Shown here piece after piece: positions 6,400 through 16,400 of a DNA stretch of 18,054 nt. The translations under genes were made by a program, and so were the position numbers. The notes under the pieces are model-generated. The model was given only the letters and a program-made list of their open reading frames with translations, was not told the DNA's origin and made no database searches. The stretch is from positions 1 to 18,054 of the forward strand of contig CBFIHR010000082.1 in the NCBI GenBank assembly GCA_965662365.1. The letters run 5' to 3'. Each line of letters begins with the position of its first letter. Position 1 is the first letter of the stretch. This DNA comes from CAWVWD01 sp965662365 (GTDB lineage Bacteria; Bacteroidota; Bacteroidia; Chitinophagales; Saprospiraceae).

Positions 6400-8847
6400 T
6401 CAAAAATCAAAAGTAAGCAACAAATTATAACTCAATTTTGAATTTAAATTTTCAAAATTCCAATCTGTATGATTGTAATAAATACCAGCTCCAATTCCTA
6501 AATAAGCGAAGTTCAAGTAATTATAGCGATACAAATTATTCAACTCAATCCCTGATTCAAAAAAGCCATTTTCAAGTGTTTTGAATTCTTGTGAATGATT
6601 GAGTTTGTTATTCAAACTTCCCCATGCTTGATTGTAAACAATAGACAATTCAGGCTGAAAAAACTCACTTGACTTGGTCAATGTTCCAATTCTGTAACGC
6701 AAAAATAAATGCAGAAACTCGCTGGATAAATATTCATTGGGATTCATCGTTTTGAAAGTATTTTCGATAATAACCGGCTGAAAACCAACGCCTAAACCTC
6801 GACTATTAAACAACTTTGTCCACGGCAATTCGCCATTAATCATTCCTGCTTCGATGTTATATTCAAAACTTCCTAAGCGATGTAGCTCGATTTTTTGGTT
6901 GACACCGAGTTGGATTTTTTGATACGTTGTATTTGTTTCTAACCAATTTCCGACGGTAAAACGGATTTTGAGGATTGGGAATTTAGTTGGCTCAGGCATT
7001 TCTAACCCCATAAAAGTCACCGTTTGTTCACCAAAAGCATAACGCAGACCAAGGCTTAATTCTTGAAATGAAAATTGGTTAAAAACATCGTCATCGGTTG
7101 TATATTCATAACCGCTATTAGAGGTAATTTCTTGCTGTGCATATCGAATATCTACGTTTCCATATTTCAAAAAATCGCTTTGAAACTCGCCATAAAACGC
7201 CTCCAAATTATCCAACATTGGCTGATAGATATTTTCGGTCGTTCTTAAAAACGGAACTTGCCAAACTGGTAAATTTAACGCACCCGGCACTAACAAATCA
7301 TTTTGATAACCAATTTTGAGGTTTATATCATATTTCTTAGAAATATTCCAAGTGAAATTGCCACCATATTTGATAGCTTTATCACCAAACCCATATCCAA
7401 AATATCCGCCGACTGATACATTTTTAACCAAGTCGTCATTCGTCTGAAAACCAATGCCTAAGCGAGCTTTTTCGTAGTCATTAATGGCTAAAATCCTATC
7501 TAAATCCAAATCAATTTTTCCCAAACTTAACTTGGTATCAAAAATAGAATAGGCAGCATTCATCGCTCCTTCCAGATTATTTTTTTCCGAAATACTATCC
7601 ATAAAATGGTAAGTTTCAATTTCTTTTCTTGTCAAAACATCCGTTCGTTCCGATTTCCAGCCCGTGGTGTCCAAATCAAAAACATCATCGGCCATAATGT
7701 ATTTATCTCTCGTAAATTCACGTTTTCGAATGTCCGGATTTAACGCCACTTTGCGAATATAACTTTTACCTTGTACCAAAAATCTTGTGTATGGATTCGG
7801 ATAATTTTTAATCATCCATTCTACATTGAGTTGCTCTGGAAACCATTTTTTTACGTCAGAATAGAAAGTATATTTTTGCTCAATTCGGACTTCTGCCAAG
7901 GTCATATCCGCAGGTTCAGCAATGATATTTTGAATCGCATATTGATTAGAATGAATGTATAAAACGCCTTTTAGACCATTAAACGTCTTACCAGCTTTCG
8001 GGCGAAACTCAATGATAAAAGTCGAATCTTGACCATTAATCAGCGTATCTGTCCAATCAAAAAAGTAAATTTTTGTACTGCCTCGGCTAATCGGATTTAA
8101 GTAAGTTTTTCCTAAAATTTGTAGCTGCGGTTCATAAAAAGCAAAGGGCTGCATATCTTTCGCCAATGCGACAAATTCAGGTCGTTTAAATCCTGAAACT
8201 TTGTTGTGTAACACCACTTCTTTATGCGAATTTGGAGCAATAAACTGTTTATCCGTTACCGTTTCCATAATCATGGTGTAGTATTTCGAAGAAGATTTTT
8301 GGCTTTTTTGCATGGCCTCGTCTCTTCTTCGCTGTTCCTCGGTTAGCGTATCTTGTCGTTTGTCAATGACTTCCGATTGATATTCTTCATAATTAATTAA
8401 TTCAGAAATGAGCATTTTATTATAGGTTTCACAACGAAATTTATCATACTTTTCAGGATTATTTTGATTCCGATTTTTAATGACTTTTTTAATAATTCGA
8501 TGTGCAGGATTTTCGCCAGCAATCACGGCAATTTCCTCTAATTGAAAACTTGCCGTCTGCATTTGAATGGTTATTTTTTTACTAAAATCTGCTTTCGTAA
8601 TCGTATAAATCAAGGGTTCATAACCTAAATACGATAGGTGCAATTTATCCCCAACCTTGACATTTTCAATCGAAAACAAGCCGTCAATATCTGTAATTTG
8701 ACCTCGCCGATTGTCATTATTCACAATCATATTTACAAAGGCTAAAGGTTCACTTTTCATGTCGGTAATTTGCCCATTGATTGTAGTTTGAGCGTTAGAA
8801 ATCGTTGTAATTAAGAGTAAAAAATATGCAATTATGCTTTTCATCAA
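6400..8847 (-). CDS. DUF5686 outer-membrane beta-barrel protein with N-terminal CarboxypepD_reg-like domain
   Basis: The 815-residue product has a Sec signal peptide ending near SNAQ (17-20). Residues about 22-100 form a carboxypeptidase-regulatory-like beta domain (INGQITD, DGLFSIENV, LHLSYLGYE), as found at the N-terminus of TonB-dependent receptors and DUF5686 proteins. The signature ENPAHRIIKKVIKNRN (112-127) then NPEKYDKFRCETYNK (130-144) opens the DUF5686 region. The C-terminal half consists of alternating aromatic beta strands ending LLLTFDF with a terminal Phe, as for an outer-membrane barrel. There is no TonB plug domain and no obvious TonB box. A second ATG one codon in (8844) is equally possible. 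It lies 71 nt after the serine hydrolase gene and may be co-transcribed. The function of DUF5686 proteins is unknown; they are widespread in Bacteroidota. Confidence 0.85.
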   Translation of the reverse strand: MMKSIIAYFLLLITTISNAQTTINGQITDMKSEPLAFVNMIVNNDNRRGQITDIDGLFSIENVKVGDKLHLSYLGYEPLIYTITKADFSKKITIQMQTASFQLEEIAVIAGENPAHRIIKKVIKNRNQNNPEKYDKFRCETYNKMLISELINYEEYQSEVIDKRQDTLTEEQRRRDEAMQKSQKSSSKYYTMIMETVTDKQFIAPNSHKEVVLHNKVSGFKRPEFVALAKDMQPFAFYEPQLQILGKTYLNPISRGSTKIYFFDWTDTLINGQDSTFIIEFRPKAGKTFNGLKGVLYIHSNQYAIQNIIAEPADMTLAEVRIEQKYTFYSDVKKWFPEQLNVEWMIKNYPNPYTRFLVQGKSYIRKVALNPDIRKREFTRDKYIMADDVFDLDTTGWKSERTDVLTRKEIETYHFMDSISEKNNLEGAMNAAYSIFDTKLSLGKIDLDLDRILAINDYEKARLGIGFQTNDDLVKNVSVGGYFGYGFGDKAIKYGGNFTWNISKKYDINLKIGYQNDLLVPGALNLPVWQVPFLRTTENIYQPMLDNLEAFYGEFQSDFLKYGNVDIRYAQQEITSNSGYEYTTDDDVFNQFSFQELSLGLRYAFGEQTVTFMGLEMPEPTKFPILKIRFTVGNWLETNTTYQKIQLGVNQKIELHRLGSFEYNIEAGMINGELPWTKLFNSRGLGVGFQPVIIENTFKTMNPNEYLSSEFLHLFLRYRIGTLTKSSEFFQPELSIVYNQAWGSLNNKLNHSQEFKTLENGFFESGIELNNLYRYNYLNFAYLGIGAGIYYNHTDWNFENLNSKLSYNLLLTFDF

Positions 8848-8866
8848 AAAAGGTTTTAACGTACAA

Positions 8867-8881
8867 CCAAATTGAATTTGG
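8867..8881. repeat. 15-bp palindrome upstream of the DUF5686 gene
   Basis: CCAAATT (8867-8873) and AATTTGG (8875-8881) are exact inverted repeats around one G, 20 nt upstream of the ATG at 8847. No TAnnTTTG promoter is visible here. It could be a small operator or an RNA hairpin near the translation start. Confidence 0.35.
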
Positions 8882-8898
8882 CAGGAAAAAGAATTTTT

Positions 8899-8919
8899 AA
8901 ACCGAGTTCAATTCAGTTT
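8899..8919 (-). terminator. Weak hairpin at the stop codon of the serine hydrolase gene
   Basis: Arms 8899-8905 and 8913-8919 pair over 7 bp, with one G-U pair in the minus-strand RNA, around a 7-nt loop. The RNA continues into an AT-rich tail that includes UUUUU. It overlaps the end of the gene and probably terminates only part of the transcripts, if any. Confidence 0.3.
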
Positions 8920-10205
8920 TACTTTTTAACCAACTTTCGAGTAACAAGTTCACCATTTTTAAATCTTACTTTTAAATAATAAATTCCAACACCTAAATTA
9001 GATATATCCATTTGATTATCAATAACTTGATTATTTAAAACCAATCGACCAACAACATCATAAATTTCAATATTTTCAATCAATTGATTTGTTTTAATAT
9101 TCAAAATGTCCGTTGTTGGATTTGGATAAATGGTTACTTTATTTTTTACTTTCGCAAAATTAGAAGTCGAATTAGTACAAGATAAATCGTTGATTTTGCC
9201 CCAAAGTTCATTATCAAAAGTAGAAAGTGCAGCTAAACTCGTTCCACTCGAATTTCCAATACGAATCACAACTATATTTTCGGACGGTACAACGTAAATT
9301 TTCTGGTCATTTTTGCCCAAACCTGCAAACATATCATCAGGTGCATTTGGTACTAATTTTCCATTAAAAGTCAATTGAGCCCCCGGCAACATATACTGAT
9401 TTTTTCCATTCAGCCACCACAAATAACCATAAGCTGGATTCAGATTTTGGGAAGTGTTCGTCATCAAATGATAATAGGTAGAATCGTAAATTTGCGTCCC
9501 GTTCCAATCTCCTTTTGCTAAAGTCAATAAGCCAAAACGAGCCATATCACGAGTTTTGCTAATCGCTAATCTATTATTGCCGAAAGGCAAGTAAAAAATA
9601 TTCGAACCGATTTTTGAATTGATTTTTTGTTGTAAATAAACATTATAATTTTGACCAGTTGCACTTTCTACAACGTTCGTCAATAATGTATAAGGCGAGT
9701 TGTGATACGCCCAACGAGTATCAACCGAAGCCAAACAGCTCAAACAAGAACTATCCGTACAATCGAAATTAGCATCGTCCAAACCGCTTGTCATTGTGAG
9801 TTGATTTAGAATCGTAATTTGGTTTTCATCAGCTACTGAGCAAGCTGTCCATTTTCCTAAATATTGCGAAGTTGTGTCCGTAAAGTTGAGGTAATTTTCC
9901 TGTTCTGCGATTCCTACAAGCGTTGCAGTTAGTGTCTTTCCTGCCGAAGCCCAATACCAAAGGCTATCTTGTGTGAAATTATCAAAATACCATTCGACAA
10001 CAATTTTTCCATCTTTCAGAATGATAAATCCTTTTGTGTTCTTCTCTTCTAAAAGTTGGTGTAAACTGTCCAATTCGTCTGCACACCAATTCAATGAATT
10101 GGGCGAAATCGTATCCCAAATTCCAGTGTTTGGTGGGAAATATAGATTTTGAGCAGTTAGCGAAAAACTCAAAATCATAGCCGTAATTGTTAATATTCGT
10201 TTCAT
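8919..10205 (-). CDS. Secreted serine hydrolase of the beta-lactamase (S12) fold with a T9SS type-A sorting domain
   Basis: The 428-residue product has a Sec signal peptide ending near LTAQ (about residue 19). Residues about 40-335 form the class C beta-lactamase/penicillin-binding-protein fold: the nucleophile motif SAGK (Ser87, Lys90) and the second motif YHN (Tyr167, Asn169). The third motif (HxG or KTG) is not obvious; GLGKNDQKIYVVP (305-317) aligns where it should be. A Cys-rich stretch (Cys149, Cys154, Cys157) lies between the first two motifs. Residues 357-428 (VTIYPNPTTDILNI to the final VTRKLVKK) are the Por_Secre_tail domain that sends proteins through T9SS to the cell surface or outside. 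Targets could be peptides, esters or peptidoglycan fragments; these cannot be told from sequence, and nothing here shows antibiotic hydrolysis. No clear promoter is visible in the 243 nt upstream. Confidence 0.85.
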   Translation of the reverse strand: MKRILTITAMILSFSLTAQNLYFPPNTGIWDTISPNSLNWCADELDSLHQLLEEKNTKGFIILKDGKIVVEWYFDNFTQDSLWYWASAGKTLTATLVGIAEQENYLNFTDTTSQYLGKWTACSVADENQITILNQLTMTSGLDDANFDCTDSSCLSCLASVDTRWAYHNSPYTLLTNVVESATGQNYNVYLQQKINSKIGSNIFYLPFGNNRLAISKTRDMARFGLLTLAKGDWNGTQIYDSTYYHLMTNTSQNLNPAYGYLWWLNGKNQYMLPGAQLTFNGKLVPNAPDDMFAGLGKNDQKIYVVPSENIVVIRIGNSSGTSLAALSTFDNELWGKINDLSCTNSTSNFAKVKNKVTIYPNPTTDILNIKTNQLIENIEIYDVVGRLVLNNQVIDNQMDISNLGVGIYYLKVRFKNGELVTRKLVKK

Positions 10206-10448
10206 ATTATTTTGATAATTTTCATTAACAAACGTTTAATTTATACGAAATAACATTGATAAAATAATAATCGTAGAAGTGAATTTTTAGTTACAAAAAT
10301 TCTAACCGTTACGTTTTTCGGTGCAATTATGGCATCAATTCTCCAAACCTTAAAAACGGTCTAAATCACAATTTTCTTTCATCTAAAAAGGAAAGGGAAA
10401 GTACTTGAAGTACTTTCCCTTTTTATTTCTAATCCATGTATTCTAAAT
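10206..10448. other. Intergenic region between the giant surface protein and the serine hydrolase
   Basis: It contains the terminator of the giant gene. The best candidate -7 element for the serine hydrolase is AACGTTTG on the minus strand (10229-10236), one mismatch from consensus and without a matching -33 element, so the promoter stays unassigned. I see no small gene. Confidence 0.4.
10392..10422 (-). terminator. Strong intrinsic terminator after the giant surface-protein gene
   Basis: A perfect 14-bp stem (10392-10405 with 10409-10422) encloses a 3-nt loop. On the minus strand it is followed by a U-rich tract (TTTCCTTTTTAG). It begins 26 nt after the TAG stop at 10449. The core AAAGTACT is shared with the terminator at 6304-6346. 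Confidence 0.85.
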
Positions 10449-13400
10449 CTAATCTAACAATGTAACCGAGCCAATCTTACGAACGATGCCGCTGGCGTCC
10501 GGCATTCCTTCCCAGTTAGAACCATCTTTGAATATGGCATTAACTTTCCAGACATAAGCTCCTTGTGGCATTAATCGACCGTTGTACATACCGTCCCAGC
10601 CTTCAACTGGCACGCCATTTTCATCTAATACGTCTGACGACCACAATAATTCACCCCATTGTGAGAATACTTCCACACGATACTCTTCTAAGCCTACACC
10701 AACTGGTCTAAATACTCTTACATCTCCAATTCCAACTCTCGGCGAGAAGGCATTTGGTACATATAATCCCTTAAAGAAAGTTGGTTCAAGTTCTACTATC
10801 ATAGTATCACTACAACCTGTTGCACTGACTGCGATTAACATCACCTGACGCAATCCATTATAGTCATAACGATGTTGTGGATTTTCATCTGTACTCGTGC
10901 TACCATCGCCGAAGTCCCAGAAGTACGAGGCTGCTCCTACTGATGAATTTACAAAATTATACGTTCCTGTTGCATTTCCGACTTCTTCGATTGTAAATGA
11001 GGCCGTCGGTGCCTGATCAACATACACAGCTCCTGGAATATAGAATGTGTCAAAACATTGATTATCTAAAGAAGCTACCATTGTTACATCATAAGTTCCT
11101 CCATCCATATAAGTATGGATTGGATTGGCCACTGCGGCACTATCTCCATCACCAAAGTACCAATAGAACAATGTTGAGTTTGTAGAAGTCTGTGTGAATT
11201 GAACCGTCAATGGTTCACAACCATTCTGTGATTCTATTTCGAAATCTGCTTCTGGTCCAGGCAACACAGAATATAAAGTTTGTGTTGTATCGGTACAGTT
11301 ATATTGATTCTGTGTTATCAATGTAATCGTATAATCCCCTAACTGATTGTAATTAATAACAGGGTCAGTTAATGTTGAGAACTGCCCATTACCAAAGTCC
11401 CAATAATACTGAGTCGCACCTTGTGATGTATTCGTTAACTCGACGTAATCATTCAATCCACATTGTTGATTAGCATCTGGTACAAACGCACTTGTTGGAC
11501 TTGGGAATACGATAAAGTTTACCATTGTCGTATCGTCCGTACAACCATTCGCATCTGCTACAGTCAAGGTAACTGTATAATTACCTGTACTCGTAAACTG
11601 GTGTGTTGGATTCTGTAAATTCGATACATTTCCATCACCAAAGTCCCAAGAATAGAACATTGCACCTGTTCCAGAGTTATTGATAAATGTGACATCTAAT
11701 GGTGCACAACTACTATTTGCAGAAGGCGTGAAGTGAGCGTTTGGTTTGCCAAATACTTGAACTGTTGTTTGCGTATCTGCTGGACACGCAAAACCCAACG
11801 AGTATCCTGTAAATGTTACCGTATATGTCCCTGGTGTTGTGTAAACGTGTTGTGGATTGAACTGATTTGAAGTTGTTCCATCTCCAAAGTCCCAAGTTAC
11901 CCCAGCCAATTGTTGTAGTGATGTATTTGTGAATTGGAATGGAGCATCTATACAAGCAAATGGTGCATGTACCATACTTACTTCAGGTGCTGGATTGACT
12001 GTAATCTGTACATCAAATGTATCTATACCACAATAATTGCTCACATACTGCGTCACCGTAAACACACCTGCTGTATCAAATGTGTGTGTAATTACACCTG
12101 CGTTTGCAGTTGGTCCGGCCAATGTGTTGCCTTCTCCAAAGTCCCAAGATACGGTTGAGTTGGCTGACGCTAAACTTGTAAAGCTCACCGTAAATGGCTG
12201 ACAGCCAATCGTCGTATCTGGTGTAAAGAAGGCATTTACTGACCCGGGATCAACGGTAATATCAATTGTCTCTGAATCGGACCCACAAGCATTAGAAGCC
12301 GTTAGGGTTACCGTATAGATCGTTATTGTATCAACTGTCGTAAAGAACTGTGTCGTTGGAATCGAATCGGTAGAAATATTACCATTTCCAAAGTCCCATA
12401 AGTAAGATGTCGCATTACCAGTTGAGAAGTTGGTAAAGTTGACCGGCAATGGCGTACAACCACTTAAATTATCTGCTCCCATTATCGCTACTGGTGTCGC
12501 TTGAACGAACACCGTGTCGGTAAAGGAAACTGTTCCACAGCGATTCGTCACGTCCAGGGTAACTACATATGAAGTATCAAATACTCCTTGCTGGAAGGTA
12601 ATAACTCCTGGATTTGTCAATGTGCTGGTTTGTCCATTTCCGAAGTCCCATGAATATTCTACATCTTGTCCAACACTTGTATTGATAAAGTTAATCGGAA
12701 GTGGTCCACAACCATTATCAACATTCATCGTAAATGACGGCGTCGGCAATTCGTAAACTACTACATCTTGAACAGTCGTATCTGGACAACCTTCTGGACT
12801 TACACCAATCAACATCACTTGATACGTTCCCGCTGTATTATAAACATGTGTCGGTTGAAAGAAGATAGAAGAGTCGCCATCTCCAAAGAACCATTTGAAC
12901 GCATTCACGTTCGCATCTGAAGTATTGGTAAACGATAATACATCACCGATACAAAGTGTATCTGAAGAGAAAATAAAGTCAATATTTGGTAATGGATTTC
13001 TCGTTACCATTTTTGTATCTGAGTATTGACAACCTGAAAGTGTATCGGTATAAGTATAGGTAATCAATACGGTATCCGCATTTGCCGCTAATGGCTCAAA
13101 AATACCTAAATTATTATCAATGATACCTGAACCTGTCCAAATTCCACCTAAAGGTGAATTACCACTCAATACAATTGGTCCGGACTCCAAACACGTATTT
13201 TCATCTGGTCCTGCGGTTGTCCCTGTTAAATCAACAACAGTTACTTCTAATGTGTCAGATTTTACACAGGTTTCGACACCTTGAGTATAAACGATTTCAT
13301 GGATGCCACCACCAGTTACTGTTGGGTCAAATACACCAAATGAATCCACACCTGTTCCTGAGAAGTAGCCGCCTGCCGGATAGTTTCCTAATAACTGAAC

Positions 13401-16400
13401 ATTACCACCATCAATACAAATTGTAATATCTGCCCCGGCGTAAACCGTATCACCGTATGTGATATTAATATCTAAATCATCGCTATTTACACAACCAAAT
13501 TGATCGGTAAATGTATAAGTAACCGGATAAATCGTATCTGCACCGTTATAACCTAATCCACCTGCAATTGACGCATTGAATGTACCTTGCGTACCATTTA
13601 TGATTCCAACTCCTGTCCAAACTCCTCCAGTTCCCGTTGGAGCGTAATTCGTTAATTGAATATCTAATGGCCAATTACAATAAGTGACCGTTCCACCTGC
13701 ATTGACATTTGGTAAAGGTTTCACCTCCACTTGCTTCGTATCAAAACTCACACAACCTGTGACGGGATCCGTATAAGTATAAACAACAGTATGGAAACCA
13801 ACCCCAACTAACTGAGGATCAAATTTACCCGTTATGCCATCAATAATACCTGCACCCGACCAGACACCGCCTGGGATACTTTGTCCCGATAAGAATAGCT
13901 GTGTAGCATCTTCACAAACAAACTGGTCTGCACCTGCATTTACTGGAATTGGTGTACCAACATAGATGATTTTCTGGTCTGTTTTCTCACAAGTTCCTGT
14001 ACCATAAGTATAGGTGACTACATGAGAACCTGCACCTGCAATCGTTGGGTTGAATGTGCCGTTTGCTGCATTCACACCGATTCCTGACCAAGTTCCACCC
14101 AAAGGTGAACCGCCCAAAGTAAATGGTGTCGCATCAATACAAACGGAATCGTTTGGTCCTGCTAACACTGTATCTCCATAAATCACACTAATGTATAAAA
14201 CATCATTATTGCTACAGACATTTGCATCTGTAAATGAATAAATAACTGGATAAATCGTATCCGCTCCATTAAACCCTAAACCTCCTGCGACATTTGTGTT
14301 AAATACACCACCTGTTGCATCGACAATTCCTGAACCTGACCAAACACCACCTGCCGGAGAGTAACCTGTCAAAATAACGTCATTCGGACTATTACAGACT
14401 TCTAAAGTATCCCCTGCATATACAATTGGTAATGGATTAATCGTAATTTGTTTAGAATTAATCGTTTCACAACCTGTAATTAAATTACTGACACGGTAGA
14501 ATAAAGTATGTGTCCCTACTCCTGCTGTAGCTGGATCAAAGACACCTGTTAAACTGTCTAAAATACCAGGTCCTGTCCATACTCCGCCTGCTGGCGAAAA
14601 TCCACCTAAGGTAAATGCTGGTACATCAATACATAATGTTTGATTTGCACCTGGGTTTACCACTGGCGGAGTTCCGATGAATATTACCTTCGTCGCTTTT
14701 TTCTCACAAGTTCCTTGACCATAAGTATAAATCAAAGTATGAGGTCCTGGACCTGCTACTTGTGGGTCGATAATACCATTAACTGCATCTATAATCGCAT
14801 TATTAGCTACTGTTGTTAGACCTGACCACAATCCACCGAATGGTGAGAATCCTTGTAGTTGATACAATCCTTGATCAATACATAAAGCTACGTTTGGCCC
14901 TGCTACTACAGTGTCTCCGTAAGTTACATTGATGACTAAATCATCGTCAGCAAAACAACCATTTCCATCTGTATAACCATAAGTAACGGTATAACTTGTG
15001 TCCAGACCATTTGCACCTAAGCCACCGGCTGATGTTGTGTTAAAAATACCATTCGTCGGATCAACGATTCCTAGCCCTGACCAGTTACCTCCTGGTGGGT
15101 TGTAATTCACATAATCTCCTAAAATGACGTTATTCGGATTATCACAGAATAATAGCGTATCGCCTGCCGTCACCACCGGTAAAGGCACTACAGTTATGTC
15201 TCTTGTATCCGTGTTAGAACAACCGGAAACAGAGTTAATAAACTCATACGTCAAAGTATGTGTACCGACATTAGCAACAGCCGGATTAAATGTACCAACT
15301 ATAGAATCAGTAATTCCTACACCGAACCATATACCACCTTGCGGTGAATATCCACCCAACGTAAATGACGCCGCATCTATACAAACCGTTTGATCAGGCC
15401 CGATATTAATTGTTGGCGGTGCATCTACTAAGACAGTTTTGGTTGCTTTCTTCTCACAAGTTCCTGTACCATAAGTATAGGTCAACGTATGTAAACCAAC
15501 TCCTGACGCATTCGGGTCAAACTCTCCTGTATTCGTATTAATAATACCAATACCTGACCATGTTCCTCCTGCTGGAGAAAATCCTGTAAATGTTATCGGA
15601 TTATCCCCCAAACACAAGGTGTCATTTGGTCCAGCTAAAACTGTATCACCAAACGTTATTGTAATCGCTAAAGTATCTTTAGCCTCACAACTATTACCTG
15701 CAGTATAATTATAAATTAAGGTATAAGTCGTATCGCCACCTGTTGCGGTCAAGCCACCTGCAATCGTTGTATTGAAAATACCATTTACAGGATCAACTAC
15801 ACCTGGCCCTGACCAAATTCCACCTACTGGTGTAACAGACACATAATCTGTTAATAAAATATTACTTGAATTATCACAGAATACTACAGAATCGGTTACT
15901 TGAACAACTGGCAAATCTCCAATAGTAATTGTTTTATAATCTATACTTTCACAACCTGTAATATTATTCACTACGTAGTAGCTAATCGTATGCTGTCCAA
16001 CTCCTGCCGAATCAACATCAAATAATCCTGCAATAGAATCTACGATTCCGCTACCATTCCAAATACCACCGACTGGGCTATAACCACCTAATAATACTTG
16101 ACCTTGATCTTTACAAATAAATTCGTCTAAACCTGCCGTTATGATTGGAGGAGAACCTACAGTAATTGTTCGTGTCGATGTTTTTAAACAAGTTCCTGTA
16201 CCAAATGTCCAGGTAATCGTATGTGTTCCTACGCCAGCCGATGCTGGATCAAATGTTCCTGCTACAGGATCTGTGATACCTGGACCTGACCAAGTTCCGC
16301 CTACAATCGGAAGATTACCCGTCAAGTTAAAGGCTGCATCTGTCACACAAAGTGCGAGATTTGGTCCTGCGTCTACCGTATCACCTTCTGTTAAGGTCAC

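Noticed and set aside
10229..10236. Promoter -7 element for the serine hydrolase (AACGTTTG)
   Set aside because: One mismatch at a key position and no TTG at the proper distance.
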